Shown: piece by piece, positions 47,461 through 54,684 of the stretch | Numbering within the stretch: position 1 is the first letter of the stretch | Layout: every line of letters starts with the position of its first letter | DNA from: an archaeon | Lineage (GTDB): Archaea > Asgardarchaeota > Thorarchaeia > Thorarchaeales > Thorarchaeaceae | Direction of reading: 5' to 3' | NCBI GenBank assembly: GCA_024275415.1 | Contig: JAJRZD010000105.1 | Span: 1-54,684, forward strand | Length of the DNA stretch: 54,684 nt | Notes under the pieces: generated by a model | Databases searched by the model: none | What the model was told of the DNA's origin: nothing | Seen by the model: the letters and a program-made list of their open reading frames with translations, nothing else | Translations under genes and position numbers: made by a program

Positions 47461-48567
47461 ATGAGCGCTTCTAACAAGACTCTGGCAATAGTAGTCATTG
47501 TTGTTATCGCCATAGCAGGGATTGGAGGCATCGTCATCCTCGGAGGAGGCAATCCGTTCCTTCCCCCCGAAAACCCGTACGATGTCGCTATCGTCTTTGC
47601 TACTGGCGGGCTGGGCGATAAGTCGTTCAACGATGGTGCCTACGCTGGAGCCGAACAGGCTAAAGAGGACTATGGGATTACCTTTACGTATGTAGAGCCC
47701 ACGGCAACGACAGAATACGAAGGTTTCCACCGCGCATATGCTGCACATGCCGAATACCGAGACCCCTACAAAATGATCATTGGTATCGGTTTTGATCAGG
47801 CGGAAGCCATCCAGACTGTTGCAGCTGAATATCCAGAACAGCCGTTTGCTATCGTTGATATGTACATAGATCCCACTGACTATCCAAATGTCACTTCAAT
47901 TCTGTTCGACGAACAAGAAGGTTCCGCCATTGTTGGAGCCATTGCAGGGTTGATGACCAAGACCGGCAAGGTCGGCTTTGTTGGTGGCATGGACATTGAC
48001 CTTATCAACAAATTTGCAGCTGGTTATGTCTGGGGTGCAAACTATTCCTATTACGATGCTAACGAGGCGAACATTGCCTTCGATGTACAATATGTAGGAA
48101 GCTGGGTGGACACTGCTGCTGGTCAATCACTGGCAGATGCGATGTACACTGCTGGGACAGATATCATATTTGCAGCGGCTGGAAGATCTGGACTAGGTGT
48201 CTTTGACAGTGCAAAGAACAAGAACGGTACTGAGGGTTTCGACAACCCTCTCTGGGTCATTGGCGTTGACAGTCCCCAGATGTATCTGGGAACAGATGAC
48301 CCGAACAACCCAGCACCCCCAACAGTGTGTCTGACATCCATGCTGAAGAAGGTGGATGTCGCCGTGTACCGGACAATTGTTGATGCATGGTCTGGCACGC
48401 ACGTACCAGGAATCAAGACTTTCAACCTTGCAAATGGTGGGCTTGGTTACGAGATTAACGAGGACTTGCTGGTTCTTCCACAGGACGTCGTTAACTTTGC
48501 TAACCAGCTTCGACTTGATATCGTAGCAGGCAACGTGATAGTTCCTAGCCAGAAATACTGGACATAA
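47461..48567 (+). CDS. BMP/PnrA-family substrate-binding protein of nucleoside ABC importer
   Basis: The 368-residue protein has an N-terminal membrane anchor (about residues 8-30) rather than a lipobox. The BMP-family fold follows: VAIVFATGGLGDKSFNDGAYAGAEQA, IGIGFDQAEAI, FAIVDMYID, KVGFVGGMDIDLINKFAAGYVWGA, DIIFAAAGRSGLGVF and WVIGVDSPQMY. The family binds purine and other nucleosides outside the cell for uptake. It is the first gene of the importer; GGAG lies ten bases before the ATG. A terminator-like hairpin after its stop probably lowers the transport-domain transcript relative to the abundant binding protein. Confidence 0.94.
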   Translation: MSASNKTLAIVVIVVIAIAGIGGIVILGGGNPFLPPENPYDVAIVFATGGLGDKSFNDGAYAGAEQAKEDYGITFTYVEPTATTEYEGFHRAYAAHAEYRDPYKMIIGIGFDQAEAIQTVAAEYPEQPFAIVDMYIDPTDYPNVTSILFDEQEGSAIVGAIAGLMTKTGKVGFVGGMDIDLINKFAAGYVWGANYSYYDANEANIAFDVQYVGSWVDTAAGQSLADAMYTAGTDIIFAAAGRSGLGVFDSAKNKNGTEGFDNPLWVIGVDSPQMYLGTDDPNNPAPPTVCLTSMLKKVDVAVYRTIVDAWSGTHVPGIKTFNLANGGLGYEINEDLLVLPQDVVNFANQLRLDIVAGNVIVPSQKYWT

Positions 48568-48577
48568 TTCAGATACG

Positions 48578-48613
48578 CGAGAGGGATATACCCCCTCTCG
48601 TCTGTTTCTTTTT
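48578..48613 (+). terminator. Hairpin with T-rich tail after the binding-protein gene
   Basis: CGAGAGGG at 48578-48585 pairs perfectly with CCCTCTCG at 48593-48600, followed by TCTGTTTCTTTTT. It lies between the binding-protein gene and the ATPase gene of the same importer, so it is likely a partial terminator or a stabiliser of the upstream mRNA end. Confidence 0.6.
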
Positions 48614-48665
48614 CCCCTATGGTTAAATAGAGGTAGTATTTCAAAATCAAATATCTACAAGAATC

Positions 48666-48672
48666 AAGGAGG
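48666..48672 (+). promoter_or_regulatory. Perfect Shine-Dalgarno pointing to an ATT start
   Basis: AAGGAGG is followed by eight bases and then ATT at 48681. The first ordinary start codon in frame, TTG at 48696, is 23 bases away, too far for this site. Confidence 0.65.
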
Positions 48673-48680
48673 CATCGCTC

Positions 48681-50273
48681 ATTTACGCTGTCGAGTTGGA
48701 GAACATCTCCAAGACCTTCGCGGGAGATGTTCAGGCCAACAAGAACATCACCCTTCGGATTGAGGAAGGAGAAGTCCACGGGCTCTTGGGTGAGAATGGA
48801 GCCGGAAAGAGCACACTCATGAATATCCTCTATGGCCTTATCAGCAAGGATTCTGGGCGCATTATCATACGTGGACAGGAAGTGGAGTTCCACGGGCCAC
48901 ATGATGCGATATCCGTGGGAGTCGGGATGGTTCATCAGCATTTCAAATTGATTCCACCCCTCACCGTGACTGAAAATGTCGTACTGGGAATGGAGCCTAT
49001 TATCAATGGAGTTGACAAGCGCAAGGGGCGGTTATGGAAGATTGTGAAACAAATACTTCCCATCAGCTACAGGTCAGCATCAAAGAGAATTGCTGCCATT
49101 GCTGAAGAGAATGGAATGGCAATCGATCCGAATGCAAAGATAAGGGATCTTTCTGTTGGTCTACAACAACGCGTTGAGATAATCAAGACCCTTTACCGCG
49201 AAGCTGACATACTTATTCTTGATGAACCTACTTCGGTCCTGACCCCTCAGGAAGTGGATGAACTTTTTGTGACATTGCAGAAGTTCAAGGATGCAGGAAA
49301 GACCATAATCCTAATCACTCACAAACTACGTGAGCCAATTATCTTATGTGATAAGATAAGCGTGCTCAGGGACGGAGAACTGGTCGGGACTGTCAATCGG
49401 GCAGATACCTCCCCCAGTGAACTCGCCAAGATGATGGTGGGACGCGAGGTTGTCTTTAGTGTCGAAAAGGAACCTGCTCAGCCTGGCAATGTAGTCCTGC
49501 AGATAAACAACCTTCACGTCAGAGATTCAAGGGGACTTGATGTCGTCAATGGGGTTTCTTTGAATGTCCGTTCAGGCGAGATTTACGGTATCGCAGGTGT
49601 TGAAGGGAATGGACAGACCGAGCTTGTTGAGGCGATAACAGGACTCCGGAGAGCGACTAGCGGCGAGATAACAGTGAACGGCACCGATATAACTGGCATG
49701 AATCCCCGTCAGGTACGTGATGTTGGGGTGAGCCATATCCCTGAGGACCGTCATGCTCGCGGACTCATCCTCAGTTTCTCGATTGCTGAGAATGTAGTGC
49801 TTGGAAAACATCAGAACCCACCATTCGCCACGGGTCCTAAGAATATGATGTTAGATCTTGATCGGTTCAACAAGGAGGCGAAGAACCTTGTTCATACTTA
49901 CTCTATCAAAGTGTCCGACGTGCAGGTGCCTGTTAGTACTCTAAGTGGAGGAAACCAGCAGAAGGTGGTCGTTGCAAGAGAGCTTTCGATTAACCCTGAC
50001 CTCGTTATCGCGGCACAACCTACGAGAGGACTTGATGTCGGAGCGACCGAGTTCATCCATAATACTCTGATTGCTATGCGTGACAAAGGTATAGCAATAC
50101 TGCTCGTATCTGCAGAACTTGATGAGATTCGAAATCTCGCGGATAGGATTGGCGTCATTTTCGATGGAAAGCTGGTGGCGGAGAAAGATCCGTATGAAAC
50201 ATCGCAGGAGGAACTGGGTCTCTTGATGGCGGGTCATGGTTCTGAGGATCTCGAGGAGGCGAGAAATGTATGA
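48681..50273 (+). CDS. ABC importer ATPase with two nucleotide-binding domains (NupA/RbsA type), ATT start
   Basis: From ATT at 48681 the protein has 530 residues beginning with YAVELENISKTF after the initiator, as expected for the family. Domain 1 has Walker A GENGAGKST, signature LSVGLQQR and Walker B ILILDEPTS. Domain 2 has the degenerate Walker A GVEGNGQTE usual in this subfamily, signature LSGGNQQK and AAQPTRGLDVGA. It powers nucleoside (or sugar) uptake at the membrane inner face. Its stop overlaps the permease ATG by four bases. The TTG at 48696 would remove the first beta strand and sits too far from the AAGGAGG. Confidence 0.93.
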   Translation: MYAVELENISKTFAGDVQANKNITLRIEEGEVHGLLGENGAGKSTLMNILYGLISKDSGRIIIRGQEVEFHGPHDAISVGVGMVHQHFKLIPPLTVTENVVLGMEPIINGVDKRKGRLWKIVKQILPISYRSASKRIAAIAEENGMAIDPNAKIRDLSVGLQQRVEIIKTLYREADILILDEPTSVLTPQEVDELFVTLQKFKDAGKTIILITHKLREPIILCDKISVLRDGELVGTVNRADTSPSELAKMMVGREVVFSVEKEPAQPGNVVLQINNLHVRDSRGLDVVNGVSLNVRSGEIYGIAGVEGNGQTELVEAITGLRRATSGEITVNGTDITGMNPRQVRDVGVSHIPEDRHARGLILSFSIAENVVLGKHQNPPFATGPKNMMLDLDRFNKEAKNLVHTYSIKVSDVQVPVSTLSGGNQQKVVVARELSINPDLVIAAQPTRGLDVGATEFIHNTLIAMRDKGIAILLVSAELDEIRNLADRIGVIFDGKLVAEKDPYETSQEELGLLMAGHGSEDLEEARNV

Positions 50274-51751
50274 CAGAAAATGTAGAAGTCACAAACATCG
50301 ATATAGAAAAGGACGATGATACAATTACTAGGATTCTCAGGAAGCTCAATGATCGCAAGCTCCGGAAACAGGCGATGTGGACCTTTGGCTCTATAGTGTT
50401 GTCTCTTTTTGTCAGTGCTCTTATCATGGTGATATCCGGTTATGACCCTGGAGCTGCTTTCTACTATTTAGCTGTGGGTGCCATCACGCAGCCAGATAGG
50501 ATACTTTTCTATGCGACTCCTTTGATACTGACCGGTCTGTCAGTGGCACTTGCTTTCAAGTGTGGTCTTTTCAACATCGGTGCTGAAGGACAACTCTATA
50601 TGGGTGCCATAGGAGCGACAATCATCGGGTACATGTTCTCTCTCCCTATCCTGATACATCCTATTCTTGCGTTGCTTGTAGGTTCATTGATAGGTGTTAT
50701 CTGGGGGCTCATACCTGGACTGCTCAAGGCATACAGAGGTGCACATGAAGTTGTGACCACGATGATGTTGAGTTATACAGCCATCCTCTTCACGCAATGG
50801 CTGGTCACCTATCCGTTGAAAGAGCAAGGGGAATATGCATGGATCTCTCAGACGCCACGGATATTTGATACTGCCATCCTTCCCAACCTCTATGGGCCAT
50901 ACGTCCACTGGGGACTTTTCATTGCAATCGCAGCTGTCGTCGCAGTTGACTTTCTCATCAATCGGACTGTGCTTGGCTACGAGCTGAGGGCTGTTGGACA
51001 GAACGAAGCAGCAGCCGAGTATGGTGGGATAAATCCGAAAAGGAACATGGCGCTGGCATTAGGCATCAGCGGAGGACTAGCAGGATTGGCAGGTGGCGAA
51101 GAGATACTTGGAACCTACTACAGGTTCACTGATCAATGGTCACCAGGTCTGGGATGGGATGGTATCACTGTCGCTGTGCTTGGGAACAATAATCCATGGG
51201 GCGTTCTAGCAGGAGCCATTTTCTTTGGAGCGCTCAGAGCAGGAGGTAACACGATGCACCAAGTGGCTCATGTCCCAATCGAGATGGTCGGTCTTATCCA
51301 AGGGCTAATCGTCCTCTTTGTAGCAGCTCCCAAAATCATCGACTGGCTCGCCGATAATGGTCAGTCCTTTGCTATACGGATGAAGAGCGAGCCATTCCCA
51401 GCAATCCCTGAGTTCTTGCTCGCAGCAATCTCTCTGATTGGTGGTTTTCTCGGATTCGGGTATATGTTTGTCCAAATGGCCTTCGACCCCATACTTGGGA
51501 TCGCATTGCTTCTAGCTGGAATCACAAGTTTTCTGTCGTTCGCTTTTGTCTATCCGAGGAATGAGAATGGCACTCTTATGGCATTGCTCGCATCAGGTAT
51601 CTGGATAGCCGCTGGAATCTTTGGGACTGTGGTAGCTGGAATACAAGTGGGCATCCTTGGTCTTGCATTAGGCATCCCAATGGTTCTTTTTGCGATAGTG
51701 CTGTTAAGAGTACATAGACCACCGTTTTTGATGAGGAGAGGTGATGCATGA
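50270..51751 (+). CDS. Nucleoside ABC importer permease 1, with C-terminal extension
   Basis: The 493-residue protein holds the BPD_transp_2 permease core: ITGLSVALAFKCGLFNIGAEGQLYMGA-like segments, RGAHEVVTTMMLSYTA, LRAVGQNEAAAEYGGI, GISGGLAGLAGGEE and GVLAGAIFFGALRAG. Family members are usually near 350 residues; here about 120 extra C-terminal residues (from EFLLAAISLIGG) add roughly four membrane helices and a short basic tail. Its start overlaps the ATPase stop (ATGA) and its stop overlaps the next permease start (ATGA), so synthesis is coupled. Confidence 0.93.
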   Translation: MTENVEVTNIDIEKDDDTITRILRKLNDRKLRKQAMWTFGSIVLSLFVSALIMVISGYDPGAAFYYLAVGAITQPDRILFYATPLILTGLSVALAFKCGLFNIGAEGQLYMGAIGATIIGYMFSLPILIHPILALLVGSLIGVIWGLIPGLLKAYRGAHEVVTTMMLSYTAILFTQWLVTYPLKEQGEYAWISQTPRIFDTAILPNLYGPYVHWGLFIAIAAVVAVDFLINRTVLGYELRAVGQNEAAAEYGGINPKRNMALALGISGGLAGLAGGEEILGTYYRFTDQWSPGLGWDGITVAVLGNNNPWGVLAGAIFFGALRAGGNTMHQVAHVPIEMVGLIQGLIVLFVAAPKIIDWLADNGQSFAIRMKSEPFPAIPEFLLAAISLIGGFLGFGYMFVQMAFDPILGIALLLAGITSFLSFAFVYPRNENGTLMALLASGIWIAAGIFGTVVAGIQVGILGLALGIPMVLFAIVLLRVHRPPFLMRRGDA

Positions 51752-52716
51752 TGCAGGTCGATGTGACTGTCTTACTCGCCAGTTGGCTGATAGCAGCTAC
51801 GTTACAGATGTCAACACCATTGATCCTTGCAGCACTAGGTGGAATGTTCTCAGAGCGTTCTGGAGTGGTGAATATCGGGCTCGAGGGCATGATGCTGATC
51901 GGTGCCTTCAGTGCAGTGGCTGCAACGTACTTCACCGGCAACCCTTGGATGGGTGTCTTAGCATCTGTGGCAGCTGGGGGACTGCTGGCACTGGCCCATG
52001 GTATAATCTGCGTCAAGTTCAAGGGAAATCATATCGTGAGTGGCACTGGAGTGATACTCTTCGCCGCAGGGTTCACTACCTTGATGCTTGAGGTAGTATG
52101 GGGACGCAAGGGATACTCAGAACAAGTCACCCGACTCCCCGATATCTCATTTGACACTGGGAATCAATTCTTGAACGCTGCCTTTGGACAGCACTCTCCG
52201 ATTACCTATATTGCATTCATAATGGTCATCATAAGCTGGTACGTCCTCTATAGGACTCCCTTTGGCTTGCGGGTGCGTGCTGCTGGTGAGGATCCGAGCA
52301 CCCTCGACGCATCAGGCGCAAGTGTAGAATGGACGCGGACAATTGCAGTCGTCATTAGTGGAATGCTTGCAGGTCTGGGCGGTGCATATCTTTCGATAGG
52401 TTTTGGCTCAGCATTCGGGAAAGGAATGACAAACGGAAGAGGGTTCATCGCTCTGGCAGCATTGATCTTTGGGAATTGGACTCCACTTGGTGTACTGCTA
52501 GCAGGGTTGTTTTTTGGATTCCTGAATGGGCTTCAGTTCGCAATTCAACTTGTGCCGGGACTCGAATGGCTTCAGAACTTCACCAACTTTGTCCAGATGG
52601 TTCCATATCTTTTGGTAATTGTCGCATTGGCTGGGATTCGGAAATCTGTTCCGCCCAAGGGGATTGCGATACCCTACGTCAAGGAGGAAAAGGTTAGATG
52701 CCCTACTATCGAATAA
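51748..52716 (+). CDS. Nucleoside ABC importer permease 2
   Basis: The 322-residue protein is of normal length and carries the family signatures APLILAALGGMFSERSGVVN-like start, NIGLEGMMLIGAF, FKGNHIVSGTGV, RVRAAGEDPSTLDASG and GGAYLSIGFG. It forms the second membrane subunit with permease 1. It is the last gene of the four-gene importer, overlapping the previous gene by four bases. No terminator is obvious after the stop. Confidence 0.94.
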   Translation: MMQVDVTVLLASWLIAATLQMSTPLILAALGGMFSERSGVVNIGLEGMMLIGAFSAVAATYFTGNPWMGVLASVAAGGLLALAHGIICVKFKGNHIVSGTGVILFAAGFTTLMLEVVWGRKGYSEQVTRLPDISFDTGNQFLNAAFGQHSPITYIAFIMVIISWYVLYRTPFGLRVRAAGEDPSTLDASGASVEWTRTIAVVISGMLAGLGGAYLSIGFGSAFGKGMTNGRGFIALAALIFGNWTPLGVLLAGLFFGFLNGLQFAIQLVPGLEWLQNFTNFVQMVPYLLVIVALAGIRKSVPPKGIAIPYVKEEKVRCPTIE

Positions 52717-52768
52717 TATCTTGTGCACATTATGCTTAAAAGGCAGTCATGGCGGTGAATAGAACACA

Positions 52769-53215
52769 TTGCTATCATCTCATAATAGAACATCATTATT
52801 GCTATGCATAATTGGTGGTGCCTTGATGGTGCTATCAGGAGTGAGCGGGACACTTGGCTACCTTCCTGCTCTGGCCGAAGGACTGGACTCACTCATGGGT
52901 GAATCGTTCTCATTCACGCTGGAGCTAATATTGGGTATCTTGGCGGAACTGACAGCAATAGGCGGCATTGGTGTCATATTCGGAGGCATCTTGATGACCA
53001 CCCGTCATGTTGAGTCAGGGAGAATCATTGTCATGGTTTCGATGGGCATGGGTGCCATAAGTCTAGTCATGAGCTTGGTCCAACTGGCGTGGGCCGGAGT
53101 GCTGGTAATGCCTCTCATTGTTCAACTTAGCCAATCCCTGGGCTGGGTTGGTGCAATGATGGCAATAATTGCACGAGCAATCTCCGAGCAGAAACCACTT
53201 CTCGAAAAGAAATGA
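52769..53215 (+). CDS. Small four-helix membrane protein
   Basis: The 148-residue product from TTG 52769 has four hydrophobic segments (about 10-30, 48-75, 83-106, 110-138) and a charged end SEQKPLLEKK. An in-frame stop just upstream limits the start; GGTGA lies 11 bases before it. It is 52 bases after the importer and could be transcribed with it. No family is recognised. Confidence 0.6.
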   Translation: MLSSHNRTSLLLCIIGGALMVLSGVSGTLGYLPALAEGLDSLMGESFSFTLELILGILAELTAIGGIGVIFGGILMTTRHVESGRIIVMVSMGMGAISLVMSLVQLAWAGVLVMPLIVQLSQSLGWVGAMMAIIARAISEQKPLLEKK

Positions 53216-53220
53216 ACAGC

Positions 53221-53616
53221 CTAGATGTCGAATACGGATACTGAGGTCTCAAGGTTCTTTGCAGCCTGAACACACTCGTTCATGATCCCAAACTTGTCTT
53301 GATCCATAGGAGCGAAGGCACAAACAAACCACACTCCCTTGCCAGTACCTGCGATCAAACTCGTACTCCCATCAGGATTGATAGCAACGATGCCATGCTT
53401 GTCATGTAATGCGACCAGAAAAGGAATGTGTTTTACCATCAGGGAACTGACCTGTACATCCCATGCTCTGATTATCTGGTCGATTTCTTCGTGGGTCAAA
53501 CGCATGTTATCAGTGGCATAACCAATCTTACGCTCGTACGTGATGGCGCAGGCCCCAGTTATACAGTCATAGTTAGACATTGCAATCTCGACAGTCCGTT
53601 TTACCCTTACTGACAT
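53221..53616 (-). CDS. Small alpha/beta protein, profilin- or roadblock-like
   Basis: The protein has 131 residues from 53616, or 119 from the internal ATG at 53580. Its order is strand (ITGACAITYERKIGYA), helix with EEIDQIIRAW, strand (FLVALHDKHGIVAIN), turn, SLIAGTGKGVWFVCAFA, then a long helix (ECVQAAKNLE). This order and the GKG turn before a strand resemble profilin and also roadblock/longin-type folds, both known in Asgard archaea. It has no membrane segment. I cannot choose between the folds by eye. The gene is convergent with the four-helix protein gene. Confidence 0.65.
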   Translation of the reverse strand: MSVRVKRTVEIAMSNYDCITGACAITYERKIGYATDNMRLTHEEIDQIIRAWDVQVSSLMVKHIPFLVALHDKHGIVAINPDGSTSLIAGTGKGVWFVCAFAPMDQDKFGIMNECVQAAKNLETSVSVFDI

Positions 53617-53680
53617 CGTAATCCATGGTTATTTCTGATTCATCCATTGAAATAGCTTCGGTGTATCGTTTCAACGGACA

Positions 53681-54280
53681 CTAGCTTGAAGCGATTCTAA
53701 TAGCCTTTAGAAGAAGTAGAGAACGGCTATGAAGTTCATTATGAGATACCCATGAAACGAGTTTTCTGTCCTTCGTCGAGAATCCATGCCTCAATGCGAT
53801 TTGCTCAAGCTCTGGCGAGTCGATTGGCATTGACTCCAATCGGTAGACAAACCAATCATCAGTACCATATTGCTTTATACTACACTTCAAATCAATCTCG
53901 ATCCCGTCATGCGACACTACATGAAAAGCCCGACCAATTGACCGCTTTACTTTTGAGTGTGTGCCAAAAATCCCATTGATCACTCCAAGTGTATACGTTA
54001 TTGCTGGTGCAGGAAGGTACGCCCATGACCAGAATGCATAGGCAAAGGCTATCATGGCAAAAGCAAGAAAGAACCCGACAGTGTTGAATGAATATACTAG
54101 GTCAAATCCCTGAGCCCAACCACCAGGTATCCAACGGGGCGTCACATCAGAGATGTTAGCGATACCTGTTGGCACATAGAAAACATAGAATGTGATTGAG
54201 AATACGATCATAAGCGTTGCTAATGCTATTCTTTTCCTGTCTTTATACAGGGCCTTTGCGCGCAACAGCATTGCATCCAA
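53681..54280 (-). CDS. Membrane protein with cytosolic tail, next to winged-helix regulator
   Basis: The 199-residue product has two or three membrane helices (about 18-40, 62-85 and possibly 90-108). A soluble tail with DGIEIDLKCSIKQYGTDDWFVYRLES and SPELEQIALRHGF follows, possibly a small regulatory domain. The TTG start at 54280 follows GGAGGG by about ten bases, and this site lies within the end of the regulator gene, so translation is linked. The family is unknown. Confidence 0.7.
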   Translation of the reverse strand: MDAMLLRAKALYKDRKRIALATLMIVFSITFYVFYVPTGIANISDVTPRWIPGGWAQGFDLVYSFNTVGFFLAFAMIAFAYAFWSWAYLPAPAITYTLGVINGIFGTHSKVKRSIGRAFHVVSHDGIEIDLKCSIKQYGTDDWFVYRLESMPIDSPELEQIALRHGFSTKDRKLVSWVSHNELHSRSLLLLKAIRIASS

Positions 54281-54283
54281 AGC

Positions 54284-54682
54284 TCATGTTCCCTCCAATG
54301 CTTCTTCGTAGATTCGCTTGGTTTCGTCCCCGTACTTCTTGCACATATCGACCAGCAACGATAACAAAGGATGTTCATTGTTGATCCGGATGGCATAGAG
54401 TTTGGGAGTCAACTGGTCAAGGAGTATCAGCCTATTCTCCTGCAAGTGTGACAGAACGCCCCTGTATAGGCTCCGTGACTTACCACTATAGCCTATGAGC
54501 CGGCTAAGCTGCACACCTGATACACTCCGCGGATAGATGTGAGCTAATGCAATCAGGATTGACCGCCTCGTATCGTTGAGAGCAGACATCATCTGCACTA
54601 GGTCATATACATCCTGCAGTATATCTTTGTCATTCATACCTCTCATCCATTCTTCAACATTTATGTGCAGATGAATACACAT
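54284..54682 (-). CDS. Winged-helix transcription regulator, possibly cut by window edge
   Basis: The core contains a winged-helix pattern: LNDTRRSILIALAHIYPRS, SGVQLSRLIGYSGKSRSLY as the recognition part, VLSHLQENRLILL, then KLYAIRINNE as the wing. It probably binds DNA as a dimer and may control its own operon with the membrane protein that starts three bases after its stop. The frame is open to the window end; ATG at 54637 is a likely inner start (119 residues) but has GAGAGG too close, so an upstream start beyond the edge is possible. Confidence 0.75.
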   Translation of the reverse strand: MCIHLHINVEEWMRGMNDKDILQDVYDLVQMMSALNDTRRSILIALAHIYPRSVSGVQLSRLIGYSGKSRSLYRGVLSHLQENRLILLDQLTPKLYAIRINNEHPLLSLLVDMCKKYGDETKRIYEEALEGT

Positions 54683-54684
54683 TC

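Overview
The window reads as a chromosomal piece of an archaeon, most likely from the Asgard group and perhaps Thorarchaeia-like. The reasons are two small Ras/Rab/Arf-type GTPases, a seven-helix protein with a longin-like tail, archaeal TATA boxes (some giving leaderless starts), a winged-helix regulator remnant of archaeal type, and large Ig-repeat, beta-propeller and beta-helix surface proteins with a single C-terminal anchor. Lineage placement is inference; no rRNA, tRNA, CRISPR array, insertion sequence or origin was seen.

Layout. 1-15.2 kb: a cut-off polytopic membrane protein with a clear terminator faces a leftward three-gene surface operon (beta-propeller protein, a 3652-residue Ig-repeat giant, a small membrane protein). 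15.4-19.6 kb: zinc-ribbon membrane protein, 7TM/longin-like protein, DUF998-like protein, D-2-hydroxyacid dehydrogenase, then a decayed surface-protein gene. 19.6-25.2 kb: small GTPase with a partner gene, a ferredoxin with an apparent ATC start, a membrane sensor split by a stop, a methyltransferase, a Rab-like GTPase. 25.2-35.3 kb: a QueG-like gene split by TAG, M3 and S9 peptidases, a NosD-like beta-helix surface protein, NAD-dependent DNA ligase. 35.3-38.5 kb: an AT-rich accessory island with an adenine DNA methyltransferase and a frameshifted winged-helix regulator. 38.5-47.3 kb: Cys/Met-metabolism PLP enzyme, then a tightly coupled operon of hemerythrin, S-adenosylmethionine decarboxylase, a transmembrane aminopropyltransferase-like protein and a GNAT acetyltransferase; a pirin split by TGA, a membrane protein, an MFS transporter and an alpha/beta hydrolase. 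47.4-52.7 kb: a complete BMP-type nucleoside ABC importer. 52.7 kb to the end: small membrane proteins, a profilin/roadblock-like small protein and a winged-helix regulator.

The most noteworthy items are: (1) the hemerythrin-SpeD-transmembrane aminopropyltransferase-GNAT operon, which could couple an outside signal or oxygen to polyamine synthesis; (2) a diverged, previously unlabelled sequence element present three times between genes on the same strand; (3) two genes whose best start codons are ATT and ATC, each behind a well-placed Shine-Dalgarno; (4) three genes each interrupted by one in-frame stop, one each of TAA, TAG and TGA, which could be decay or sequence error. All assignments are by reading motifs and layout; no database search was run.
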